Shown here: positions 7,581-14,436 of the stretch, one piece after another
Layout of the letters: each line of letters begins with the position of its first letter
Numbering within the stretch: the first letter of the stretch is position 1
Virus record (IMG/VR): IMGVR_UViG_3300028829_003485
Coordinates: 1 to 32,747 of that record
Direction: 5' to 3' (one strand)
Source: a virus
DNA: 32,747 bases
The notes under the pieces: generated by a model
The model's input: only the letters and a program-made list of their open reading frames with translations
Database searches by the model: none
What the model was told of the DNA's origin: nothing
Made by a program: the position numbers and the translations under genes

Positions 7581-8228
7581 ATGACCACAAATAAAGTAAG
7601 CACTCCACGTAAGACCAAAGCACCACGTAGTAATAAGAAGAAGCGACACACAACGCAGTCAGCATCCCTCATAGGTAAACGGATACAGAGACGTAAGTTG
7701 CGAAAGAGTGTCGATACTTGCGTCTCCTGCTATGAGGAACGTCTAAGCGCATCTGTATTGGTAGCCAAAGGATTTACACTCCCGTCTACTACAATACCAT
7801 GTCCTCCTCAAGTTACTGACGACTACCCGATTAGTTCAGGTAAGCTTAAGTCTAGCGCTAGTCAACGTAAAAGAAAGCGAGCTAAGATACTTCGCAGTGT
7901 ACGTATATTAAACTGCACTGGAGCACCTACTCGTATCAACATGAAGCGGTATAATTCCGTAACTGGATTACCGAACCCTGTTGGTTCTAGCAATACCAAA
8001 ACTCAACAAGCATTGCCTGTCAAGATTCATATGGCTTACGACGATTACTTAGCCGAGGTAGTGTCACCAACTCTTGCTGGGGTAAGGAACCCAGAAGATC
8101 CAGTAACAATTGTTCGAGCTAAACCTGGTCGTATTGAAAGACGACTTATTAAACGTGCTATCCTAGCCATTGAAAAGGCTGAGCGAGTAGCTGCCCGTAG
8201 AGAAAAGAGAGGTAAGACTATTGAATAA
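7581..8228 (+). CDS. Very basic protein, putative nucleic-acid binding
   Basis: 215 residues, start ATG 7581 with AGGAAA upstream. It is extremely rich in Lys and Arg throughout, especially at the N-terminus (KTKAPRSNKKKRH), around residues 95-110 (SQRKRKRAKILR) and in the C-terminal 40 residues, which look helical. A CVSC pair at about residues 47-50 could take part in metal binding but lacks an obvious second pair. The composition suggests DNA or RNA binding, such as nucleoid or ribosome targeting, but no known family is recognised. Confidence 0.8.
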   Translation: MTTNKVSTPRKTKAPRSNKKKRHTTQSASLIGKRIQRRKLRKSVDTCVSCYEERLSASVLVAKGFTLPSTTIPCPPQVTDDYPISSGKLKSSASQRKRKRAKILRSVRILNCTGAPTRINMKRYNSVTGLPNPVGSSNTKTQQALPVKIHMAYDDYLAEVVSPTLAGVRNPEDPVTIVRAKPGRIERRLIKRAILAIEKAERVAARREKRGKTIE

Positions 8229-8250
8229 CTTTACAACAGTAGTAGTATGA

Positions 8251-8442
8251 AATAAACGTGAGAAGCTTAGCGATGCTTGCCATCTAGCTGAGTACGTCAA
8301 TGATCTTAATACGGCAAGCTTTAATGAGACAGACTGGTCGTTAGTAGATGACTTGGGCAACAGGATGATTACAGATGCAGTCCTGTCGAATGAATTAGAA
8401 CACAGAGTAAAACTTTCTTTAACCAATAATGTGACCTACTAG
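8251..8442 (+). pseudogene. Small coding-like frame without a usable start
   Basis: A 63-codon open frame ends at TAG 8440-8442. Its translation has normal phage-protein character (for example LAEYVNDLN and DWSLVDDLGNR, acidic and helical). No ATG, GTG or TTG occurs near its beginning. An ATG at 8247 is followed by AAA TAA in another frame, and dropping one base would join it to this frame. It could be a recently frameshifted gene, a gene using frameshifting or a non-standard start, a sequencing error or chance. Confidence 0.3.
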
Positions 8443-8516
8443 CTTCTTACTATTGTGTATTGGTACACAGTATACAACAGTTAGGAGTTAGTAGGTTGTC
8501 TTTAGGATACAATACT

Positions 8517-8741
8517 ATGTTTAAAAGTATGCGTTATCTTTGGATGTTTACATACACATTAGCCGATGTATTATTCACACCATTCAGATGGTTGTGGGCT
8601 GCCCTAAAGTTCCTGATGTATTTAGCAGGGGCTGCAGTAGTGGCGTCAGTGTGTTACGTAGCATTCAGTTTGTACCAAGGGGTTGCTATCAACAGCATCC
8701 TTGCAAGTACGACATCCCTACTACTCGGCTTAATTTCTTAG
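8517..8741 (+). CDS. Small membrane protein
   Basis: 74 residues. ATG 8517 has a weak TAGGAT upstream; an earlier in-frame GTG/ATG region at 8460 lies in hairpin-forming sequence. It is almost entirely hydrophobic, with two or three membrane segments (about residues 5-20, 24-48 and 55-73). LFTPFRWLWAALKF echoes the PIWxPF segments of the proteins at 4011 and 4670. Function unknown; probably part of the same early membrane set. Confidence 0.7.
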   Translation: MFKSMRYLWMFTYTLADVLFTPFRWLWAALKFLMYLAGAAVVASVCYVAFSLYQGVAINSILASTTSLLLGLIS

Positions 8742-8769
8742 CTTTGTAGATAGAGAGAGGTGAATCACT

Positions 8770-9054
8770 ATGGAAACTTTAACCGTAGATGAGTTCAGAA
8801 AACAATTTTTAGATGAAACATTAAACTTCCTTAACAGTTTCAAGATGACCGAGAAGCAATCAAGTGCAGAGTCTTGGGATCAAGATCGAGATAAGTTTAT
8901 GGCAGATAGTGGATTTAACCCTGAGAGTTTCAGTCACATTGTATTCAGTCAATCCAATACTAAAGTCACAACACCAAATGTAACTGACCAATCAGGCTCT
9001 GATGGTACTGCTGTAGATGATGATCTCCCTTGGACTACCTCGGATAATGTTTAA
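8770..9054 (+). CDS. Small acidic unknown protein
   Basis: 94 residues, ATG 8770 preceded by GAGAGAGG. It is acidic and Ser/Thr/Asp-rich, with a helical first half and a probably disordered second half. The C-terminal region contains DDDLPW, which resembles the acidic-hydrophobic tip of bacterial SSB proteins but is followed by six more residues. It might mimic an SSB tail or DNA; this is speculation. The family is not recognised. Confidence 0.75.
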   Translation: METLTVDEFRKQFLDETLNFLNSFKMTEKQSSAESWDQDRDKFMADSGFNPESFSHIVFSQSNTKVTTPNVTDQSGSDGTAVDDDLPWTTSDNV

Positions 9055-9138
9055 GGTGTATAGTGCGTTTCATCCAAGCGAGTATAGTAGAATATGGAAT
9101 GGTACACAATGTTATCCCATAAAGTTTACCCCTAGCAA

Positions 9139-9161
9139 CTTGTGCTGACACATCTCACAAG
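9139..9161 (+). other. Stem-loop in the gap before the gene at 9264
   Basis: CTTGTG (9139-9144) pairs with CACAAG (9156-9161). An alternative pairing TGTGCT/AGCACA uses 9141-9146 and 9160-9165, so two mutually exclusive folds are possible. The surrounding 209-nt gap (9055-9263) has no gene. GTGTCTATGTA near 9222 also occurs near 3870, in another early gap. Confidence 0.4.
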
Positions 9162-9263
9162 CACAGTACATACACAACCACTGCATTATGTAACCAACCC
9201 AATGTTATATCCTGTCTGGTGTCTATGTATATCCAAGTACAAAGCAAACGTTAGAGGTAATAT

Positions 9264-9437
9264 ATGGGACCAACGTTTACAGATTATTTATTAAGCATGA
9301 AATTAGCAGGTTGTATATTGATACCTATGTTCTTAGCTTTTGTTGAGGCACAGCGTAGATTAGACGACCCATCATTAATACCACTAGGTTCTAAAGAATG
9401 GATAACCTATGTGAAAAGTTTAGGTATAGGATACTAA
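9264..9437 (+). CDS. Very small membrane protein
   Basis: 57 residues, ATG 9264 with AGAGG 6 nt upstream, ending at TAA 9435-9437. One hydrophobic segment (LAGCILIPMFLAFV, about residues 13-26) is followed by a polar basic tail. The good ribosome-binding site, the start near the end of a gap and the tight spacing to the next gene (4 nt) support it as real. Function unknown. Confidence 0.65.
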   Translation: MGPTFTDYLLSMKLAGCILIPMFLAFVEAQRRLDDPSLIPLGSKEWITYVKSLGIGY

Positions 9438-9441
9438 AGTT

Positions 9442-9720
9442 ATGAACTTCATGATAGATTCTGTTTTAAATCTATTCAAAGTAATAAAGTGTATAATGTC
9501 TACGATACTTCGTATTGTGGATTTAGTAATAGATAAGGCAGAAGATTTTGTAGGTGAGCCTGAAGGAAAAGAGCTCAAAGAAATTAAAGAGTATTCGTTT
9601 AAAGGTATTAGAATATTCGCAAAGCTAAGTGCATTGATCCCTGGATTTCCTATGGGTCTCATTCCGTTGTACGCTTTCTGGTCAACGTATGCCTCAGCTT
9701 CAGTGCCGTTACCTCTATGA
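9442..9720 (+). CDS. Small membrane-associated protein
   Basis: 92 residues beginning at ATG 9442, 4 nt after the preceding stop. The N-terminal 32 residues form hydrophobic or amphipathic helices. A charged segment (about 33-52) follows, then a hydrophobic C-terminus (about 58-85). No strong Shine-Dalgarno is seen, so translation may be coupled to the upstream gene. Function unknown. Confidence 0.7.
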   Translation: MNFMIDSVLNLFKVIKCIMSTILRIVDLVIDKAEDFVGEPEGKELKEIKEYSFKGIRIFAKLSALIPGFPMGLIPLYAFWSTYASASVPLPL

Positions 9721-9831
9721 GACGGACGTAAAGCAGCGTAGAGCGCTGTAAGATTATCATACATGCTAGACTATATCCTATTGTTTAAAATCGAATGACA
9801 GCGATTACAGTGCGGTTAGATGCATATCGGC

Positions 9832-9895
9832 ACAGGTACTTCCCACCTTAATACGACAACACGTATATCTCCTAAGGTTGGTGGGGAGTATCTGT
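9832..9895 (+). ncRNA. Long 16-bp stem-loop RNA element
   Basis: Bases 9832-9847 pair with 9880-9895 over 16 bp with only two G-U pairs. Inside, ATACG (9851-9855) pairs with CGTAT (9862-9866) around ACAACA. CCTTA/TAAGG can form an alternative inner pairing. It lies in a 264-nt gap, 89 nt before the start of the next gene. Two G-U pairs and no mismatch over 16 bp suggest selection on RNA structure. No T-run follows. Candidates are an RNase III site, a regulatory leader or a small RNA. Confidence 0.65.
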
Positions 9896-9984
9896 CCCTA
9901 TGTGTATCTTCCCGTACCTACTACTTGCGAGAGTGGTATATAGGAAATTTTATTAGCAGCAAGTATCATGTTGGAGATTACAAT

Positions 9985-10230
9985 ATGAAGATGTATGATA
10001 TGAATCAATTTCAAAAGTGGGCTGAAGCAGAGTTCGCTAAGTACCATATGCACTTTAAGTCTATGGAAATGACAACACAGTTAGTGACGTTAGAAGACGG
10101 AGAAACTTTAGCGATACTACCTGGTCTAAAAATTATTGCTAAGACTGACGAGGAGATAATCCAAGAAGTTACCAGTCGTAGTGGCACTGTACTAGTTACA
10201 GCCCCTACTGTTAGCAAGAGTGAAGAATAA
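9985..10230 (+). CDS. Small acidic unknown protein
   Basis: 81 residues; ATG 9985 follows GGAGAT with 6-nt spacing. An in-frame ATG at 9820 would read through the long hairpin 9832-9895 and lacks a ribosome-binding site, so it is rejected. The protein is acidic, with a helical N-terminal half (FQKWAEAEFAKYHMHFKS) followed by short strands. It is the last gene before the replication operon. Family not recognised. Confidence 0.75.
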   Translation: MKMYDMNQFQKWAEAEFAKYHMHFKSMEMTTQLVTLEDGETLAILPGLKIIAKTDEEIIQEVTSRSGTVLVTAPTVSKSEE

Positions 10231-10237
10231 CTTTCCC

Positions 10238-10270
10238 ACACCCTGATTGAACTAATTTTAATTGGGGTGT
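10238..10270 (+). other. Stem-loop after the early region
   Basis: ACACCCTGATT (10238-10248) pairs with AATTGGGGTGT (10260-10270), 11 bp with two G-U pairs. It starts 7 nt after a stop codon. No T-run follows, so it is more likely an mRNA 3'-end or processing structure than an intrinsic terminator. The rest of the gap to 10418 is AT-rich and contains TATAAT at 10379-10384 without a convincing -35 box. Confidence 0.5.
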
Positions 10271-10418
10271 CTAAAATCTAGTAAGTAAGTTCTATACTAC
10301 CAAGTACTCAAGTATAAAAGGTTAGAGTATTAATAAGAAGTCGAGTCTCTTATGGTGAATATAAAGCATGTCTTAATATATAATACTATTCAAGATGATC
10401 CAAAGGATATGAGATACT

Positions 10419-12329
10419 ATGTATAACAATAGATATAAGGGGAAGCCAAGTGGTAAACTTGTCGAACATATACGATGTACGAATTGTCCGAGCAGTGATG
10501 CTATGGCTGTTCACGAACAAAGTGGGACTAGCCCTGTTAAGCACAATGCATGGTGTTGGTCATGCAGCACATACGAACCCAATCCACCGGGATTCCTAGG
10601 AATGTCTAAAGATAGACGGCACGAGCCCAAGAACCTAGGACAAGGACAGGAGGATAGTATGCAATCCCACTCATCATTACGAAACTCAGCTCCACCATCT
10701 TACATTGGAGCTGGGACTATTTTAAATAGTAGTAAAGGTAACATCACCCCCGATGATACTTCAGTAACAACTTCCACTCAACCTACTCTGACAAAGAGTA
10801 CCCCAACTAACCAGGACATTCTGTCCGAATTCAACACATACCCCATTAGAGCAATACCCGATAGAGGACTTTCACTTAGAACATGTGAGAGATATGGCGT
10901 GAGAGTTAGCCTAAGCCCACGTGACGGCACTACAATACTCAGTCATATGTACCCCTATCATAAGAAAGGAATCCTCACAGGATACAATCAACGCGTTGTA
11001 GAGACTAAGAACTTCTTCGCTAAAGGTGATCGTAAAGGCGTAGGTCTTTTTGGATCTCATCTACCCAAGGCTGGTAAGACTTTGTACATCACTGAAGGTG
11101 AGTTAGATGCTATGTCTTTGTACCAAGTACTGTGGGAATCATCTACACTGGACGACTTCAACCCTAGTGTTGTGTCTCTAGCTCATGGTGCTGCTAGTGC
11201 AGTACGTGATATCACTGAAGACTTTGAGTTCGTAGATTCTTTTGAGAAGATCGTACTTGTGTTTGACCAAGATGAACCTGGTCAGGCTGCTATCAAAGAT
11301 GTATGTACCTTACTTGCGGGTAAAGTATTTATAGCTAAGCTCAGTGAGAAAGATCCTAACGACATGTTGTTAGCTGGTAAGGCTAATGAAATGAAGTGGG
11401 AAGTATTGAAGCATGCTAAGCCTTACATGCCTGACAATATTTTAAACTATGCAGATGCGTACAATAGATTCAAAGACTCACGTAACCAAGAGTCCTTCCC
11501 TTTCCCTGAAACTTATACAGGGTTGAATGAGAAGACATATGGTGTACGTAAGGGAGATCTAGTAGTAGTAACATCTGGTACTGGTATGGGTAAGACCCAA
11601 GTACTACGTGAATTCAAATACCATTACTTCAATACAACTGATTGGCTTATGGCTGACATTGCATTGGAAGAAGATATAGGTGAGAGTATGTCAGGTATGA
11701 TGGCACTCCACTTAAACAAACGTATCTCTCTACCTGACGTACATGTTACTGATGAGGAGACTGACTCTGCGTTTGATCATCTCTACAGTACAAGACGTTG
11801 GGATGGCTATGACTTCTTTGGTGGACTGGATGATGACACACTGTTCAGTAAGATAAGATGGATGGCAGCTACAGGTAAGTCTGTTATATGGCTTGACCAT
11901 TTGTCAATCATCATATCAGAGTTTGCTGATCAAGGTGATGAACGACAACGTATAGATATGATCATGACTAAGCTGGCACGTATGTGTAAAGAGCTAGACA
12001 TTATCATCTTTCTAGTTGTACACTTAAAGAAAACAAGTACAGGCACTTCTTTCGAAGAAGGCGCTACCCCCTCACTCGATGACCTCCGAGGATCTGGTAC
12101 CCTCAAACAATTGCCAATGACTATCTTGGCACTATCCCGAAACCAGCAGCATGATGATTCTTATTGTGCTAACACTTCCAAACTTACAGTATTAAAATGT
12201 AGATTCACTGGCCGTACTGGTACAGCTGACTACCTTCACTTCGATGCAACTACAGGGCGTATGAATGTCGTACCTGAACCTGCTAACTATACCAAGAAGA
12301 AGCCTAGCTCTTTTGGTGGAGACTATTAA
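10419..12329 (+). CDS. DNA primase-helicase (T7 gp4-like)
   Basis: 636 residues. This is a bifunctional replication protein: it unwinds DNA as a hexamer and makes primers for the phage DNA polymerase. The N-terminal zinc site has Cys20, Cys23, Cys46 and Cys49. A Ser/Thr/Pro-rich linker (about 81-130) follows. The TOPRIM primase domain has TEGELD (about 225-230) and FDQDEPG (about 282-288). The RecA-like helicase has Walker A GTGMGKT (387-393) and a Walker-B-like VIWLDHLSI. Size and order match T7 gp4 (566 residues) with a longer linker. The downstream polymerase and exonuclease fit a T7-type replisome. An internal strong ribosome-binding site would make a short form starting at Met81. The start at 10419 keeps the zinc domain complete. 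Confidence 0.95.
   Translation: MYNNRYKGKPSGKLVEHIRCTNCPSSDAMAVHEQSGTSPVKHNAWCWSCSTYEPNPPGFLGMSKDRRHEPKNLGQGQEDSMQSHSSLRNSAPPSYIGAGTILNSSKGNITPDDTSVTTSTQPTLTKSTPTNQDILSEFNTYPIRAIPDRGLSLRTCERYGVRVSLSPRDGTTILSHMYPYHKKGILTGYNQRVVETKNFFAKGDRKGVGLFGSHLPKAGKTLYITEGELDAMSLYQVLWESSTLDDFNPSVVSLAHGAASAVRDITEDFEFVDSFEKIVLVFDQDEPGQAAIKDVCTLLAGKVFIAKLSEKDPNDMLLAGKANEMKWEVLKHAKPYMPDNILNYADAYNRFKDSRNQESFPFPETYTGLNEKTYGVRKGDLVVVTSGTGMGKTQVLREFKYHYFNTTDWLMADIALEEDIGESMSGMMALHLNKRISLPDVHVTDEETDSAFDHLYSTRRWDGYDFFGGLDDDTLFSKIRWMAATGKSVIWLDHLSIIISEFADQGDERQRIDMIMTKLARMCKELDIIIFLVVHLKKTSTGTSFEEGATPSLDDLRGSGTLKQLPMTILALSRNQQHDDSYCANTSKLTVLKCRFTGRTGTADYLHFDATTGRMNVVPEPANYTKKKPSSFGGDY
10648..10661 (+). promoter_or_regulatory. 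Internal ribosome-binding site for short primase-helicase
   Basis: AGGAGG (10648-10653) lies 5 nt before an in-frame ATG (10659-10661) coding Met81. Initiation here would give a 556-residue protein without the zinc-binding domain but with TOPRIM and helicase intact. T7 gene 4 makes a comparable short form (4B) from an internal start. The signal is as strong as, or stronger than, the one for the full-length start. Confidence 0.65.
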
Positions 12330-12330
12330 T

Positions 12331-12591
12331 ATGACACTATTCAGATATAGTACTGACGTATACTTACTTACGTCTGCTATCATTCACCCAGATAACAAAG
12401 AAACCAATAGAGAAATCATTGCCGTACATGTCGATGAGTCTGAGGCAATGCTAGCAAAAGAGCAATACGAACATACTTACGCCAGACACCCTGGTAGTGA
12501 TGGGTCTACTAAGTTTGATGTTATTAATACTAGCCTACTGGTAAGTAAGGAGTGGCTAGAGGAAATGGAGGATATCATTTGGCCAACGTAA
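12331..12591 (+). CDS. Small unknown protein after primase-helicase
   Basis: 86 residues. ATG 12331 begins just after the primase-helicase TAA; an in-frame start at 12265 lies inside that gene and is rejected. The sequence is acidic to neutral with a predicted mix of strand and helix (FRYSTDVYLLTSAIIHPDN, then helices to the C-terminus). It overlaps the next gene by 13 nt, showing a tight translational cluster. Family not recognised. Confidence 0.75.
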   Translation: MTLFRYSTDVYLLTSAIIHPDNKETNREIIAVHVDESEAMLAKEQYEHTYARHPGSDGSTKFDVINTSLLVSKEWLEEMEDIIWPT

Positions 12592-12761
12592 CCCACCACC
12601 TCGACTGCCCCTCCTGTGGGATGTTCTCACCCAGTTCATCTAAATGTATTAGATGTGGTACGGAACTAACCACCCTGCAAGATGTCATAGATAATATAGA
12701 TGACACCCACCATTTCGACGAAGCTGTATCTGATGGAGACTTCGACGACATTATCCTTTAA
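12579..12761 (+). CDS. Small zinc-ribbon-like protein, TTG start
   Basis: 60 residues if translation begins at TTG 12579, which has GGAGG about 7 nt upstream. A GTG at 12552 is possible but lacks a site. CPSC and CIRC pairs 13 residues apart form a probable treble-clef or ribbon zinc site near the N-terminus, followed by an acidic tail rich in Asp. The start overlaps the previous gene. It may be an accessory of the replisome, placed as it is between primase-helicase and polymerase; that is context only. Confidence 0.65.
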   Translation: MANVTHHLDCPSCGMFSPSSSKCIRCGTELTTLQDVIDNIDDTHHFDEAVSDGDFDDIIL

Positions 12762-12784
12762 CCTATATAAGGATTACCCTCCCA

Positions 12785-12973
12785 ATGAATAACTCCCAAT
12801 ATGACGATGAAGATGATCAAGATAGTAAGAAGCTACGTAAGATAAAAGCACTAAGACCTCTCTGCCCTTATGGTAGTACAGGTAAACATGCTTGGATAGT
12901 CTACAGCAGTCGAGGTATACAACGATGCCACGACTGTAAATACACGGAGCCCTTAGTCTATGTCGGTCAATAA
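12785..12973 (+). CDS. Small Cys-containing protein overlapping polymerase start
   Basis: 62 residues, ATG 12785. The N-terminus is acidic (DDEDDQD). A single-Cys segment (RPLCPYGSTGKHAW) and CHDC further on could form a zinc site with a His. Its last 14 nt overlap the DNA polymerase start in a different frame, so it probably feeds ribosomes to the polymerase. Function unknown. Confidence 0.7.
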   Translation: MNNSQYDDEDDQDSKKLRKIKALRPLCPYGSTGKHAWIVYSSRGIQRCHDCKYTEPLVYVGQ

Positions 12974-14436
12974 CACTAAGAGAAAGATTGTAATGGACAT
13001 GGAGGCCAACAATCTATACCCAGCAGTTACAGTACTTCATTGTGCTGTAGCTACTGACCTAGTCACCAGTGAATCTTTCCAGTTTAGACCTGAGCAAATG
13101 ATCAACGGAGAGTTCACTGACTTCCTGGATAGTTGTGATTTCATAGCATGCCATAATGGTATTGGCTTTGACTTCCCAGCTATCGAGAAAGTCCTTGGGT
13201 GGAAACCAACTGACCCTTCTTACCTGTTCGATACCCTAGTCTTTTCACGGACACTTAGTCCTGACAGACTCCCTCCCTTTGGTGCCAGATTCCCACACAG
13301 TGTTGAGTCTTGGGGCCGTAGGTTTGGTATCAAGAAACCTGAGTACGAACAGTGGGAAACTTACGACGAAGAAATGATGCATCGTTGTTCAGAAGATACA
13401 CGTATCCAGACCATGATGTTTAAAGTCTTGTGTCAAGAAGCTGGATTCGATATCAAGCATATAGATCCTCGTAACCCTGATGGCTACCGTAAAGGTGAAC
13501 CTAACTGGGCAGAGAGTCTATACAACGAACACAGATCTAGTACAATAATGTTTGCTCAAGAGATGAACGGATGTTCTTTTGATTTTGAAAGAGCACTTGA
13601 GTTTATAAAAACATTGAACGATTTCTCAGATGAGAAGTCAGAGTACATACTACGTAACATACCAATATCATACAAACAGTATGGTGTCAGTGTCTCAGCC
13701 CCATTTAAGATGAATGGAGATTATAAGAAGATGACAACAGATTGGTACGAGGATGAGGTACACCTAGTTGGTGGCCCATTCAGTCGTATCCAAGAGTGTA
13801 TTCTTAATCTCAACTCAGCTAAGCAATTAAAGGATTGGCTGTATACAGTAGGATGGGTACCTGATGAATGGAACTACAAGAAAAATAAAGCTGGTAAGCT
13901 TGAGAAAGATGAAGATGGTAATCTAATAAAGACATCACCCAAGATAACACAGTCAAGTCTTGATAGGATAGACGGTCATCTAGGTGAGTGTATTAGTTTA
14001 CGTAACAAAGCTAACCACAAACGGAATCAGTTACAAGGATTCTGTGATCGTACTAACAAACAAACACTCCGGATACCAGCAGGTGCTAACCCACAAGGTA
14101 CACCAACTGCCCGGATGAAACACCGTAACGTAGCTAACGTACCTAAGGCAAGTTCTTTTGAGAATAAGAAAGATAAGAATGACCCACGTAATGGTAGCTT
14201 GTTATGGTTCCCTGAAAAGCAAGATCCCTTCTTCGGTACTGAGATGCGGTCAGTCTTCAAGGCTGCTGACAATAAAGTACTGGTTGGTCGAGATGCAGCT
14301 GGCTTAGAGTTCAGATGCTTTGCTCACTATGTCGGTGATGAAGAGCTTATCGATGTAATACTTAACCAAGATATACACACATACAATCAGCTTAAAGCTG
14401 GCCTACCTACCCGATCTATTGCAAAGACATTCATCT
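12960..14436 (+). CDS. DNA polymerase, family A (T7 gp5-like), exon 1
   Basis: The first exon encodes residues 1-492 plus one base of the next codon. It has the 3'-5' exonuclease domain (DMEANN with Asp13/Glu15; CHNGIGFDFP with Asp71; a third motif at CSEDTR) and the start of the polymerase domain. Motif A is VGRDAAGLEFRC, and motif B begins at LPTRSIAKTFI. Without splicing the frame runs on to a TAA at 14463-14465 after LTNARMTWV, which truncates the O helix and would be inactive. Joined to 15121-15644 it gives 666 residues, close to T7 gp5 (704). The ATG at 12960 overlaps the previous gene. The product replicates the phage genome with the primase-helicase; T7 uses host thioredoxin as clamp, but no thioredoxin-binding loop can be assigned here by eye. 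Confidence 0.92.

Noticed and set aside
10356-10384. Sigma-70 promoter ahead of primase-helicase
   Set aside because: TATAAT is present at 10379-10384 but there is no acceptable -35 box at the right distance in an AT-rich gap.
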